Of a DNA stretch of 64,000 bases, positions 51,348-59,402 are shown in pieces. Location: contig NZ_LIQG01000027.1 of NCBI RefSeq assembly GCF_001418015.1, positions 1 to 64,000 on the forward strand, in the 5' to 3' direction. Every line of letters starts with the position of its first letter. Positions within the stretch are counted from its first letter, which is position 1. Below the pieces are notes generated by a model. That model saw only the letters and a list, made by a program, of their open reading frames with translations, ran no database searches and had not been told where the DNA came from. A program made the translations under genes and the position numbers. This DNA is from Lacinutrix mariniflava (GTDB taxonomy: Bacteria; Bacteroidota; Bacteroidia; Flavobacteriales; Flavobacteriaceae).

Positions 51348-51929
51348 ATGGAAAGGAATAATTTGTATCCTATTTTTTTAAAGGTTAAAAATCTGCAAGT
51401 ACTTATTGTGGGTGGCGGTAATGTAGCTGAAGAAAAATTAACATTTTTATTAAAATCGAGTCCTGATGCACATGTAACTATGGTTTCTCCAATGTTTAGA
51501 GAAGGGACTATTGCAATAGCAGATACAGGATGCGTAACAAGAATCAAGGACACTTATAACGATAGTTATCTCGAAGGAAAGCATATGGTTGTTGCAACCA
51601 CAGATATTCCAGAAGTTAATGTGCAAGTGTATAACGATTGTCGTGCGCAAAGTAAATTAGTAAACGTTGCCGATAATCCGCCATATTGTGATTTTTATAT
51701 GGGAGGCATTGTAACAAAAGGTAATGTAAAAGTTGCCATTTCGACTAATGGAAAATCACCAACTACAGCAAAACGATTACGTCAGTTTTTTGAAGACGTA
51801 ATACCAGAAAATATAGACGATTTAGTAAAAAATCTTAATGTTTATAGAAAAACTATAAAAGGAGATTTTGAACAAAAAGTGGAGACATTAAATGAATTTA
51901 CTAAAGGCTTAGTAGAAAAAATAAAATAG
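51348..51929 (+). CDS. Precorrin-2 dehydrogenase / sirohydrochlorin ferrochelatase
   Basis: A 193-residue Met8p/CysG-B type protein that oxidises precorrin-2 with NAD+ and inserts iron to give siroheme. It has the Rossmann loop VLIVGGGNVAEEKL, then VVATTDIPEVNVQVYNDC and NVADNPPYCDFYMGGIVTKGNVKVAISTNGKSPTTAKRLRQFFE, all diagnostic. Whether this short version performs the chelatase step alone is not certain. It is the second half of a split CysG. Confidence 0.92.
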   Translation: MERNNLYPIFLKVKNLQVLIVGGGNVAEEKLTFLLKSSPDAHVTMVSPMFREGTIAIADTGCVTRIKDTYNDSYLEGKHMVVATTDIPEVNVQVYNDCRAQSKLVNVADNPPYCDFYMGGIVTKGNVKVAISTNGKSPTTAKRLRQFFEDVIPENIDDLVKNLNVYRKTIKGDFEQKVETLNEFTKGLVEKIK

Positions 51930-51930
51930 T

Positions 51931-52980
51931 ATGATTAAAACAGATATATTAATAATAGGAGCAGGACCAACAGGTTTATTTACTGTATTTGAAGCAGGAT
52001 TGTTAAAATTAAAGTGCCATTTAATTGATGCATTACCACAACCTGGTGGTCAATGTTCCGAATTATATCCCAAAAAACCTATTTACGATATTCCTGGTTT
52101 TCCAGAAATATTAGCCGGAGATTTAACAGGTAACCTATTAGAGCAAGGCAAGCAATTTCAACCTGGTTTTACTTTAGGAGAACGTGCAGAAACGATAGAA
52201 AAGCAAGAAGATGGTAGTTTTATTGTTACAACAAATAAAGGTACACAACATCATGCTCCAATTGTTGCTATTGCAGGAGGTTTAGGTAGTTTTGAGCCTA
52301 GAAAACCTAAATTAGAAGGAATCGAGAAGTATGAAGATAAAGGTGTTAATTACTTTATTAAAGATCCTGAAGTTTACAGAGATAAAAAAGTTGTGATTGC
52401 TGGAGGTGGAGATTCTGCATTAGATTGGTCTATTTTTCTAGCAGATGTTGCGTCAGAAGTTACTTTAGTACATAGAAGAAACGAGTTTAGGGGCGCATTA
52501 GATTCTGTAGAAAAAGTGCAAGAATTAAAGCTTTTAAATAAGATAAACTTAATCACACCAGCAGAAGTTGTTGGCTTAAAAGGCGAAAACCATATCGAAG
52601 GTATTACTTTATCTAAAGGAGATGAAATTATAGAATTAGAAGCAGATCATTTTATTCCATTATTTGGATTGTCGCCAAAGCTTGGTCCAATTGGAGATTG
52701 GGGATTAGAGATCGAAAAAAATGCAATAAAAGTAAATACAGTAGACTACCAAACAAATATTCCAGGTATCTTTGCTATTGGTGATGTTAATACATATGAA
52801 GGGAAACTAAAATTAATTCTTTGTGGATTTCATGAAGCAACATTAATGTGTCAATCTGCATATAAAATATTAAATCCAGGCAAGAAGTTTGTTTTAAAAT
52901 ATACTACAGTAAGTGGTATAGATGGATTTGATGGAACACGAAAAGAATCACCAAAAGCAGTTGTAAAGGCTATAGTATAA
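51931..52980 (+). CDS. NAD(P)H-dependent flavoprotein oxidoreductase (ferredoxin reductase-like)
   Basis: A 349-residue FAD protein of the thioredoxin-reductase-like ferredoxin-NADP reductase group. FAD binding: IIGAGPTGLFTVFEAG; NAD(P) binding: KVVIAGGGDSALDWSIFLA; late GIFAIGDVNTYEGKLKLI. It lacks the CxxC redox pair of thioredoxin reductase, which fits a ferredoxin reductase. The start is one base after the previous stop, and the end overlaps the ferredoxin gene by one base (ATAATGG). Very likely passes electrons from NAD(P)H through the ferredoxin to sulfite reductase. Confidence 0.88.
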   Translation: MIKTDILIIGAGPTGLFTVFEAGLLKLKCHLIDALPQPGGQCSELYPKKPIYDIPGFPEILAGDLTGNLLEQGKQFQPGFTLGERAETIEKQEDGSFIVTTNKGTQHHAPIVAIAGGLGSFEPRKPKLEGIEKYEDKGVNYFIKDPEVYRDKKVVIAGGGDSALDWSIFLADVASEVTLVHRRNEFRGALDSVEKVQELKLLNKINLITPAEVVGLKGENHIEGITLSKGDEIIELEADHFIPLFGLSPKLGPIGDWGLEIEKNAIKVNTVDYQTNIPGIFAIGDVNTYEGKLKLILCGFHEATLMCQSAYKILNPGKKFVLKYTTVSGIDGFDGTRKESPKAVVKAIV

Positions 52981-53309
52981 TGGAAGATGTTACTTTACAT
53001 ATTACAGATCGCGAAGGCAAAAAACATAGTGTTTTAGCACCTACAGATATGGCAATGAATGTTATGGAGGTTATTCGTTCTTACGAGTTAGCTCCAGAAG
53101 GAACCGTTGGTATTTGTGGAGGTATGGCCATGTGCGCTTCGTGCCAATGTTATGTGAATTCGGATAACGAAATTAATGCAATGGAAGACGATGAGGATGC
53201 TATGTTGTCTGAAGCTTTCAACGTAAAAGATAACAGTAGATTAAGTTGTCAAATTCCTATTACAGATGCTTTACATAATTTAGAAATAGAATTGGCTCCA
53301 GAAGTTTAA
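52980..53309 (+). CDS. [2Fe-2S] ferredoxin
   Basis: A 109-residue adrenodoxin-type ferredoxin. Cluster ligands are Cys46, Cys52 and Cys55 (GICGGMAMCASCQCYV) with Cys90 (SRLSCQIPI). An extra Cys57 is present. It overlaps the reductase gene start-to-stop by one base, a strong sign that the two work as a pair, most probably delivering electrons to the siroheme sulfite reductase of this cluster. Confidence 0.92.
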   Translation: MEDVTLHITDREGKKHSVLAPTDMAMNVMEVIRSYELAPEGTVGICGGMAMCASCQCYVNSDNEINAMEDDEDAMLSEAFNVKDNSRLSCQIPITDALHNLEIELAPEV

Positions 53310-53320
53310 ATAATAATAAG

Positions 53321-54058
53321 ATGCAAGAGACATTGCAAATTCCATTTAGGTTTAAAGAAAAAGTAGAAGAACTCGCAAAAGAATTATTCTATTGCGCATT
53401 AGAATCTTCAGATAAACAAATAGAACTCCTTAAGAATATTAAGGAGTCCTTTTTTTATATATCTAAAGCCTTAGATTGTGGTATTTGTAATACAAAATGG
53501 GAGCAATTTGTAATCGGAATTAAAGCATTAAAACCAAAATTGCAATTAGATGCAGAAGCTGCATATAATAACGATCCGGCTGCTAAAAGTGTTAGAGAGG
53601 TATACTTAGCATATCCAGGTTTTTATGCTATTGCCATGTATCGCATAAGTCATATTTTATGGCAAATAGATATTCCTGTTTTACCACGTATGATTTCAGA
53701 ATATGCACATGGAGTAACAGGTACAGATATTCATCCAGGAGCAACCATTGGGCATTCGTTTTTTATAGATCATGCCACTGGAGTTGTTATTGGTGAGACT
53801 GCATTAATACATAATCATGTTGTTATTTATCAAGGCGTAACTTTAGGAGGAATTACAGTAGAAAAAGCATTAGCAAACACTAAAAGGCATCCTACAATTA
53901 ATGATCATGTTACAATATATGCGAATGCTACTGTTTTAGGAGGAGATGTTGTAATCGGTAAAAATAGTATTATTGGTGCAAATGTTTGGATCACTAAGTC
54001 TATTCCAGAAAATTCTATTGTTACCTACAAGTCAGATATTAAAATAACAAAAAGATAA
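53321..54058 (+). CDS. cysE: Serine O-acetyltransferase
   Basis: A 245-residue enzyme acetylating serine with acetyl-CoA, providing O-acetylserine for the next gene's product. The N-terminal half is helical, with YPGFYAIAMYRISHILW at the junction. The left-handed beta-helix begins at GTDIHPGATIGHSFFIDHATGVVIGETALIHNHVVIYQGVTLGG, including the catalytic Asp and His, and KRHPTINDHVTIYANATVLGG. The short C-terminal tail ends in ITKR rather than the Ile-terminated peptide that docks into cysteine synthase in enteric bacteria. A terminator-like hairpin lies inside its 5' coding part. Confidence 0.93.
   Translation: MQETLQIPFRFKEKVEELAKELFYCALESSDKQIELLKNIKESFFYISKALDCGICNTKWEQFVIGIKALKPKLQLDAEAAYNNDPAAKSVREVYLAYPGFYAIAMYRISHILWQIDIPVLPRMISEYAHGVTGTDIHPGATIGHSFFIDHATGVVIGETALIHNHVVIYQGVTLGGITVEKALANTKRHPTINDHVTIYANATVLGGDVVIGKNSIIGANVWITKSIPENSIVTYKSDIKITKR
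53425..53456 (+). terminator. Terminator-like hairpin inside the cysE coding region
   Basis: ACTCCTTAA (53425-53433) pairs perfectly with TTAAGGAGT (53439-53447) around GAATA, then CC and seven T. It encodes LLKNIKESFFY. Structurally it has the parts of an intrinsic terminator, but in coding sequence; whether it works while ribosomes cover it is unknown. Confidence 0.5.
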
Positions 54059-54062
54059 CGTT

Positions 54063-54941
54063 ATGAGTATTTTAAAACAAATAGGAAACACACCTTTAGT
54101 AGAAGCTTCAAATTTAGTGTCTAAACCTAATGTTAAGCTATATCTAAAGTTAGAAGGTAATAATCCAGGCGGAAGCGTTAAAGATAGACCAGCTTATAAT
54201 ATGATTGCCGAAGCCGTAAAGCGAGGTGACATAAAAAAAGGAGGTCATTTAGTCGAAGCTACAAGTGGTAACACAGGTATTGCTTTAGCTTATGTAGCAA
54301 GTCTATTTGGTATAAAAATATCTTTAGTCATGCCAGAAAACTCTACAATAGAACGTGTAAAAACAATGCGAGCTTATGGAGCTGAGGTTATTTTAACAGC
54401 ATCAGACAGAGGTATTGAAGGTTCTAGAGATATCGCCTTTAAAATGCGAGACGAAAAAGGATACCTTTTATTAAATCAGTTCGAGAACGACGATAACTGG
54501 AAAGCACACTACAAAACAACAGGACCAGAAATCTGGAAAGACACGAAAGGTGAAGTTACTCATTTTGTCTCGGCAATGGGCACAACAGGAACCATAATGG
54601 GAACCTCTACGTTTTTAAAAGAACAGAATAAAAACATTCAAATTATTGGAGCGCAACCTATGGATGGTTCAAGAATTCCTGGTATTCGAAAATGGTCGCC
54701 AGACTATGTGCCAAGTATTTTTAATCCATTAAAAGTGGATCAAGTAATAGAAGTAAGCCAAGAAGAAGCTGCTGCTATGACCAAGCGTTTAGCTAGAGAA
54801 GAAGGTGTTTTTGCAGGCATGAGCAGTGGAGGATCTGTAGCAACAGCCTTAAAATTAATAGAAAACTTAGACCAAGGCGTTGTGGTTGCCATTGTTTGCG
54901 ATAGAGGTGATCGTTACCTGTCTTCTACCTTATTCGATTAA
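54063..54941 (+). CDS. cysM: Cysteine synthase
   Basis: A 292-residue PLP enzyme forming cysteine from O-acetylserine and sulfide. PLP Lys40 is in NNPGGSVKDRPAY, and EATSGNTGIALAY is the Asn-loop/substrate motif; SAMGTTGTIMGTS binds the phosphate, and GMSSGGSVATAL follows. Length and the SVKDRPA context suit the CysM-type (O-acetylserine sulfhydrylase B). It is four bases after cysE, so substrate production and use are cotranscribed. It ends the sulfur cluster. Confidence 0.94.
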   Translation: MSILKQIGNTPLVEASNLVSKPNVKLYLKLEGNNPGGSVKDRPAYNMIAEAVKRGDIKKGGHLVEATSGNTGIALAYVASLFGIKISLVMPENSTIERVKTMRAYGAEVILTASDRGIEGSRDIAFKMRDEKGYLLLNQFENDDNWKAHYKTTGPEIWKDTKGEVTHFVSAMGTTGTIMGTSTFLKEQNKNIQIIGAQPMDGSRIPGIRKWSPDYVPSIFNPLKVDQVIEVSQEEAAAMTKRLAREEGVFAGMSSGGSVATALKLIENLDQGVVVAIVCDRGDRYLSSTLFD

Positions 54942-55007
54942 GCACTTGAAAATTATAATCTAATAAGTAATATTTAGTTTACTTTTGCCTTCTAACAAAT
55001 TTGCTTG

Positions 55008-56102
55008 ATGAGGTATTTACTTTACGCTTATATTCTATTTTTTTCTATCAGTATTTCTGCTCAAGAAGAAAAAGATCCTTTTACCATAGATGTTAATTAT
55101 TTCTATGGAAATATAGCAGAACACAATACCGATATTTCACATTTAATTACTGGTCATCCTTCTGGTGTTTTATTAAGTTTTAATCAAAAAACTTTTGGTA
55201 AAAAAGCTTGGGAAAGTAGATTTAATTATCCCGATTTTGGAGCATCAATTATCTATCAAAAATTTAATAATGAGTTTTTAAGCGAAAACATAGGAGTCTA
55301 TGCACACTATAATTTTTACTTTTTTAAACGGAATGTTATGTTTCGCATAGGTCAAGGTCTTGCTTATAATGATACGCCTTATGATAAGGTTGAGAATTTT
55401 AGAAACAATGCTTTTGGATCACACTTATTAAGTTCCACTTATTTAATGTTAAACTATAAAAAGGAAAATATTTTTAAAGGCATAGGTCTTCAAGCTGGTT
55501 TTTCTTTAATTCACTATTCTAATGCAAACGTAAAGGCACCAAATAGTTCTATAAATAGTATCGCTTTTAATATAGGAGCAAATTATATTTTTGATTCCGA
55601 AAATCCAACAGAATATATTCCATCAACCGAAGAGAAATTTTTTAAAGAAAAAATAAAGTATAACGTTGCCTTTAGAACAGGAGTAAACGAAAGCGATGTT
55701 ATAAATACAGGGCAGTACGCTTTTTATGTTGTATCTGCTTATGCAGATAAACGATTAAATAGAAAAAGTGCTATTCAAGTGGGAACAGATGTGTTTTTCT
55801 CGAATTTTCTAAAAAAACATATACAATATAAAGCCGTCGCTTTTCCTGAAGATAATGTAAGTGGAGATGAAGATTATAAGCGTGTTGGTATCTTTGTTGG
55901 GCACGAACTATTTATTAGTAAAACATCACTAATAACACAATTGGGTTATTATGTATATTATCCTTTCGATTTCGAAGGTCGTGTGTATAACAGAGTAGGG
56001 CTAAAACGCTATTTTGGAGATAAAATTTATGGAGCACTAACTTTAAAATCTCATGGAGCCAAAGCAGAAGCAGTAGAATTAGGAATTGGAATACGATTAT
56101 AA
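55008..56102 (+). CDS. Outer-membrane acyloxyacyl hydrolase (PagL-like)
   Basis: A 364-residue exported beta-barrel protein with a signal peptide ending at SISISAQ. The first 190 residues resemble the lipid A 3-O-deacylase (PagL/acyloxyacyl hydrolase) family seen in Bacteroidota: FNYPDFGASIIYQKF, NVMFRIGQGLAYNDTPYD and IGLQAGFSLIHYSNANVKAPNSSIN, with the catalytic His-Ser pair expected in the LIHYSN segment. A second barrel half follows. Remodelling of lipid A is inferred from family. The ATG at 55008 is preferred over the overlapping TTG at 55005. Confidence 0.8.
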   Translation: MRYLLYAYILFFSISISAQEEKDPFTIDVNYFYGNIAEHNTDISHLITGHPSGVLLSFNQKTFGKKAWESRFNYPDFGASIIYQKFNNEFLSENIGVYAHYNFYFFKRNVMFRIGQGLAYNDTPYDKVENFRNNAFGSHLLSSTYLMLNYKKENIFKGIGLQAGFSLIHYSNANVKAPNSSINSIAFNIGANYIFDSENPTEYIPSTEEKFFKEKIKYNVAFRTGVNESDVINTGQYAFYVVSAYADKRLNRKSAIQVGTDVFFSNFLKKHIQYKAVAFPEDNVSGDEDYKRVGIFVGHELFISKTSLITQLGYYVYYPFDFEGRVYNRVGLKRYFGDKIYGALTLKSHGAKAEAVELGIGIRL

Positions 56103-56103
56103 G

Positions 56104-56847
56104 ATGAAAAAAATAGCATACATATTTATAATATTACTTTTTGCAAGTTGCGATAACGATAACGCACCAGATTGTTTTAAAAATGCAGGAGATATAATTG
56201 AAAAAGAAATTATAGTAACACCATTTACAGAAATCACCGTTTTTAAAAACATAGAATTAATCGTTACAGATGGGCTAGATTACACTGTAAAAGTAGAAAC
56301 AGGCGAGAATTTAATTGATGAAGTAACGGCAGTAGTTGAAAATGGTAGATTGTTAATAAACGACAATAACGGCTGTAATCTTACAAGAGATTACGGTTTA
56401 ACTAAAGTATATGTTAGTGCTCCTAATCTAACTAAAATAAGGAACAGTAGCCAATTTACAGTACGAAGTAATGGTGTTTTAAATTATCCAGATTTAGCAT
56501 TATTAAGCGAAGACGATTCTGGCGATTTCTATAATAATGGTATTTTTAATCTCGAAGTAAACGCAACAAATATCTCTGTAGTAATTAATAATACAACCAC
56601 AGTTTATATTTCTGGAACAACAACTAACCTACGCGTTAATCATGCCTCTGGCGATGGTCGATTTGAAGGCCGAAACCTTATTGCAGATAATGTTACCATT
56701 TACCATCGTGGCTCTAACGATATTACTGTAAATCCGCAAGTATCCTTAAAAGGAAGTTTAGTAAGTACAGGAAACGTTATTTCTGTAAACACACCTCCAA
56801 CTATAGTAGTAAACGAGCTTTTTGATGGTCGTGTAATTTTCGAGTAA
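56104..56847 (+). CDS. DUF2807 (head GIN domain) lipoprotein
   Basis: A 247-residue lipoprotein: short signal sequence with lipidated cysteine in IILLFASCDND. The mature protein is a right-handed beta-helix-like repeat fold typical of DUF2807: FTEITVFKNIELIVTDGLDYTVKVETGENL, LTKIRNSSQFTVRS, and NVTIYHRGSNDITVNP. Its function is unknown; these are periplasmic or surface lipoproteins. It begins one base after the PagL-like gene's stop and is surely cotranscribed with it. ATG 56104 is chosen because the signal peptide starts there. Confidence 0.85.
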   Translation: MKKIAYIFIILLFASCDNDNAPDCFKNAGDIIEKEIIVTPFTEITVFKNIELIVTDGLDYTVKVETGENLIDEVTAVVENGRLLINDNNGCNLTRDYGLTKVYVSAPNLTKIRNSSQFTVRSNGVLNYPDLALLSEDDSGDFYNNGIFNLEVNATNISVVINNTTTVYISGTTTNLRVNHASGDGRFEGRNLIADNVTIYHRGSNDITVNPQVSLKGSLVSTGNVISVNTPPTIVVNELFDGRVIFE

Positions 56848-56862
56848 AATTCATGTAACTAT

Positions 56863-57033
56863 GGCGTTCCCTTTTTAAGCCGAAAAAGCTTAAAAACGTC
56901 AGGCTTTCCGCTATATCTTTCTGCTAAGCAGTTTCAAACTTGATTTGAGATCTCATTTTACAAAGCGAGGACATTAATTTAAATTTGTGTTTTTTTATAT
57001 AGCACAAAGGATGCCGCATCAATCCTTAACGCG
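56863..57033 (-). repeat. Dispersed structured intergenic repeat, copy 3
   Basis: On the minus strand it reads GCGTTAAGGATTGATGCGGC, then a long variable insert, then AGATATAGCGGAAAGCCTGAC, an AAGCTTTTTCGGCTT hairpin, and AACGCC. It holds the same conserved blocks as copies 1 and 2 but a different interior, and fills most of the 283-bp gap between the DUF2807 and SMR genes. Confidence 0.75.
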
Positions 57034-57130
57034 CTTACTCGGTTGGTTTACTCGAAATCTAAATTTAGAAGTGCATTTCATCGATTTCTATTTGTTATAT
57101 ACGCATGTTATGCGTTGTACTTTAATAATC

Positions 57131-57457
57131 TTAATTTGAGACAAATTTTAGTCCAATTATTGAAAAAATAAGCATTAAAATAAAAACGATTCTCCATAAA
57201 TTAACAGGGTCTTTAAATATTAAAATTCCTAATAAAACTGTTCCAACTGCACCAATTCCAGTCCAGACGGCATATGCTGTTCCTAATGGTAATGTTTGAG
57301 TTGCTTTGATTAGTAAAGTCATACTAATTCCTAAACAGATTAAAAAAGCACCATACCACCAATAAACCTCATTTCCAGAAGATTCTTTAGCTTTACCTAA
57401 ACAAAATGCAAATAGCACCTCAAACAAACCTGCAATAACTAAAATTATCCAATTCAT
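57131..57457 (-). CDS. Small multidrug resistance (SMR) family transporter
   Basis: A 108-residue four-helix membrane protein. The essential glutamate is in the first helix (VIAGLFEVLFAF), and TLPLGTAYAVWTGIGAVGTVLLGIL is the canonical third-helix motif. The sequence resembles the SugE/Gdx branch (guanidinium exporters) more than EmrE, although the usual Trp after the glutamate is Phe here. It exports small cationic compounds in exchange for protons as a dimer; the substrate is not certain. It runs in the same direction as the Crp-like gene upstream, 77 bases away. Confidence 0.88.
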   Translation of the reverse strand: MNWIILVIAGLFEVLFAFCLGKAKESSGNEVYWWYGAFLICLGISMTLLIKATQTLPLGTAYAVWTGIGAVGTVLLGILIFKDPVNLWRIVFILMLIFSIIGLKFVSN

Positions 57458-57534
57458 AATAAATTCTTTTTAAATATTTGACAAAGATTATATTATAAAT
57501 TAAGTTGTCTTTTTACAAATGTTAAAAAACATTA

Positions 57535-58098
57535 TTAATTAATTTTAGCTCTAATTCTACTTAAACTAACCTGTGTAATACCAAGGTAAGAAGCTAAATA
57601 CCCTAATTTGACTCTTTTAATTAAGTCCGAGTTATATTTTAATAAATCACTATATTTTTCTTTAGCTGTTTTAAACTCTCTATTAATAAGTCTTTCTTCA
57701 GTTTTAATTAGTTCTTTCTCGGCAAATTTTCTTCCCCAATTTGCAATATGAACATCTTTTTTATATAAAATTTTCAATTCATCAGCTTTTAATTGATACA
57801 TTTCACAATCTTCTAAAAGCGAAATATTTTCGTAACTAGCTTTGCTCTCAACATAACTCTTCATAGAAACAACCGTTTGGCCTTCTTTGCCAAACCAAAA
57901 GGTTATTTCAATACCATCATAATTTACGTAAGCTCTTACAATTCCCTTTTTAATGAAATATATATACTTTTCAATTTTGTTTGCCTTTATAAGTGTATGA
58001 CCTTTTTTATGGTTTATTTCTGACACTATTTTTTTTAATGCTAATTTAGAATTCTCAGGAAGTAAATATATATCATCAAGAATTTCATCTATTTCCAT
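57535..58098 (-). CDS. Crp/Fnr family transcriptional regulator
   Basis: A 187-residue regulator. Residues ~10-130 form a cyclic-nucleotide-binding-like beta-barrel (LIKANKIEKYIYFIKKGIVRAYVNYDGIEITFWFGKEGQTV), and the C-terminal helix-turn-helix is LGYLASYLGITQVSLSRIRAKI. It lacks the Arg and Ser phosphate-cassette residues for cAMP and Fnr-type N-terminal cysteines, as is usual for this Bacteroidota group, so its effector is unknown. It stands just upstream of the SMR transporter gene and may control it; this is inferred. Confidence 0.88.
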   Translation of the reverse strand: MEIDEILDDIYLLPENSKLALKKIVSEINHKKGHTLIKANKIEKYIYFIKKGIVRAYVNYDGIEITFWFGKEGQTVVSMKSYVESKASYENISLLEDCEMYQLKADELKILYKKDVHIANWGRKFAEKELIKTEERLINREFKTAKEKYSDLLKYNSDLIKRVKLGYLASYLGITQVSLSRIRAKIN

Positions 58099-58200
58099 TT
58101 GAATCTGTTTTTGTATTGCGCATAACTCGTTATATAGTTAGTTTTATTGTCGATATCCCGTAAAGATAATTTTTTTATAATACTATTCAAAGCGTTAGTT

Positions 58201-59094
58201 CTAAGCAGTCAACTCCCTAAACATGCTCTCTAAACTAGCATTTTTCTGGTTAAGCTGTAGAATCTTCAATTCATTATCATGTGCAAAATCAAACACATGT
58301 GAACGCATATCTTCTTTAGTAGAAAAGATAATTTCGTAAATAAAATCATGTGTATTTTTAACGCTTTTAGCATTAGGTAATTTTAGTAAAAAAGCATCTT
58401 CAACTCTATAGTCAAACTCAACAATAACGGTTTGCTCTTGTCCGTCACGAAGTTCTGTAAGTTTTTTATTCGCTACAATTTCACCTTTATTAATAATAAT
58501 AACGCGATCGCACATGGCTTCAACCTCCTGCATAATATGCGTAGAAAGAAACACTGTTTTTTCTTTACCTATAGATTTTATTAACTGTCTTATTTCCACT
58601 AATTGATTAGGATCTAAACCAGTAGTAGGTTCATCGAGAATTAAAACGTCTGGATTATGTAATAAAGCATTTGCTAAACCAACACGCTGTCTATATCCTT
58701 TAGATAATTGGCTTATTTTTTTATGGGCCTCAGGCGCTAAACCTGTAAGCTCAATAACCTCTTCAATTCTAGATTTACTAACCTTATAAACATCTGCATT
58801 AAAAGCTAAGTATTCACGAACGTATTGCTCTAAGTATAATGGATTGTGCTCTGGTAAGTAACCAACACTTTGTTGTACTTGTTTGGCTTGAGATAAAATA
58901 TCGTGTCCGTTTACAGCTGCTTGACCTTCTGTTGGGCTAATAAAAGTGGTTAATATTTTCATCATTGTAGACTTTCCAGCACCATTTGGTCCTAGAAATC
59001 CAACAATTTCGGGCTTATTAACTTCAAAAGACACATTGTTAAGCGCTTTTTGTTCACCATAAATCTTCGTTATATTTTCAACCTTTATAGACAT
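58201..59094 (-). CDS. gldA: Gliding motility ABC transporter ATP-binding subunit
   Basis: A 297-residue ABC ATPase. Walker A is GPNGAGKS at 35-42, the signature is LSKGYRQRVG and Walker B is VLILDEPTTGLDP, with a STHIMQEV switch His. The sequence closely follows flavobacterial GldA (SIKVENITKIYGEQKALNNVSFEV; SVGYLPEHNPLYLEQYVREYL). In gliding Flavobacteria, GldA works with GldF and GldG. Those genes are not adjacent here. The C-terminal ~80 residues are the usual accessory domain. An upstream ATG at 59112 would add six residues; 59094 matches homologues. Confidence 0.88.
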   Translation of the reverse strand: MSIKVENITKIYGEQKALNNVSFEVNKPEIVGFLGPNGAGKSTMMKILTTFISPTEGQAAVNGHDILSQAKQVQQSVGYLPEHNPLYLEQYVREYLAFNADVYKVSKSRIEEVIELTGLAPEAHKKISQLSKGYRQRVGLANALLHNPDVLILDEPTTGLDPNQLVEIRQLIKSIGKEKTVFLSTHIMQEVEAMCDRVIIINKGEIVANKKLTELRDGQEQTVIVEFDYRVEDAFLLKLPNAKSVKNTHDFIYEIIFSTKEDMRSHVFDFAHDNELKILQLNQKNASLESMFRELTA

Positions 59095-59197
59095 CTTATA
59101 TTCTTTCTTCAAAAATAAACATTCTGTAATTTAAACAAGGCTTTGTATAGAAATCTTTAAATCTTTAGCTAAAAGCTTAAAATTCATGCTTTAGTAT

Positions 59198-59227
59198 TTT
59201 GATTTGTAAAATAATTATTTACTTTAG
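59198..59227 (+). promoter_or_regulatory. Candidate promoter of the pheA leader
   Basis: TTTG at 59198-59201, an 18-bp spacer, and TACTTTAG at 59220-59227 (one mismatch to TAnnTTTG). It lies 13 bases before the leader peptide ATG. Confidence 0.5.
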
Positions 59228-59240
59228 CACCATAATTATT

Positions 59241-59318
59241 ATGAAAACATTTCAAATTACATATTACAGCTGGTTTTATTTCTTTTTTAGCGAAAAGAAC
59301 GAGACTACTTATATGTAA
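59241..59318 (+). CDS. Aromatic amino-acid leader peptide (pheA operon attenuator)
   Basis: A 25-codon frame from ATG 59241 to TAA 59316-59318. It contains five Phe (residues 4, 12, 14, 15, 16), four Tyr (8, 9, 13, 24) and one Trp (11), with a dense WFYFFF core. It precedes a mutually exclusive antiterminator/terminator pair and the Phe/Tyr biosynthetic operon, so stalling of the ribosome at these codons when charged tRNA-Phe or tRNA-Tyr is scarce should permit readthrough. The core is 44-70 bases upstream of the terminator, and the 5' antiterminator arm overlaps the end of the frame. Too short for usual gene finders. Confidence 0.88.
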   Translation: MKTFQITYYSWFYFFFSEKNETTYM

Positions 59319-59350
59319 TTTTAATACACATATATTTAAACTAAGTCTCG
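59300..59350 (+). promoter_or_regulatory. Antiterminator of the pheA attenuator
   Basis: Within the leader, CGAGACT (59300-59306) is complementary to AGTCTCG (59344-59350), and TATATGT (59310-59316) to ACATATA (59328-59334). These pairings use the 5' arm of the terminator, so the two structures exclude each other. The 5' arm overlaps codons 20-26 of the leader peptide, so a translating ribosome would disrupt it. Confidence 0.8.
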
Positions 59351-59376
59351 ATAATTTTATCGAGACTTTTTTTATA
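59343..59376 (+). terminator. Attenuator terminator upstream of pheA
   Basis: AAGTCTCGAT (59343-59352) pairs perfectly with ATCGAGACTT (59359-59368) around AATTTT, followed by a T run. It is 27 bases before the pheA start. Confidence 0.95.
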
Positions 59377-59402
59377 TAATAATTTTAAAAAGAAATAGAA
59401 TT

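Noticed and set aside
56863-57033. Possible CRISPR-like or IS remnant because of repeated blocks
   Set aside because: There are no regularly spaced identical repeats and no transposase fragment. The blocks match two other intergenic copies, so it is treated as a dispersed repeat.
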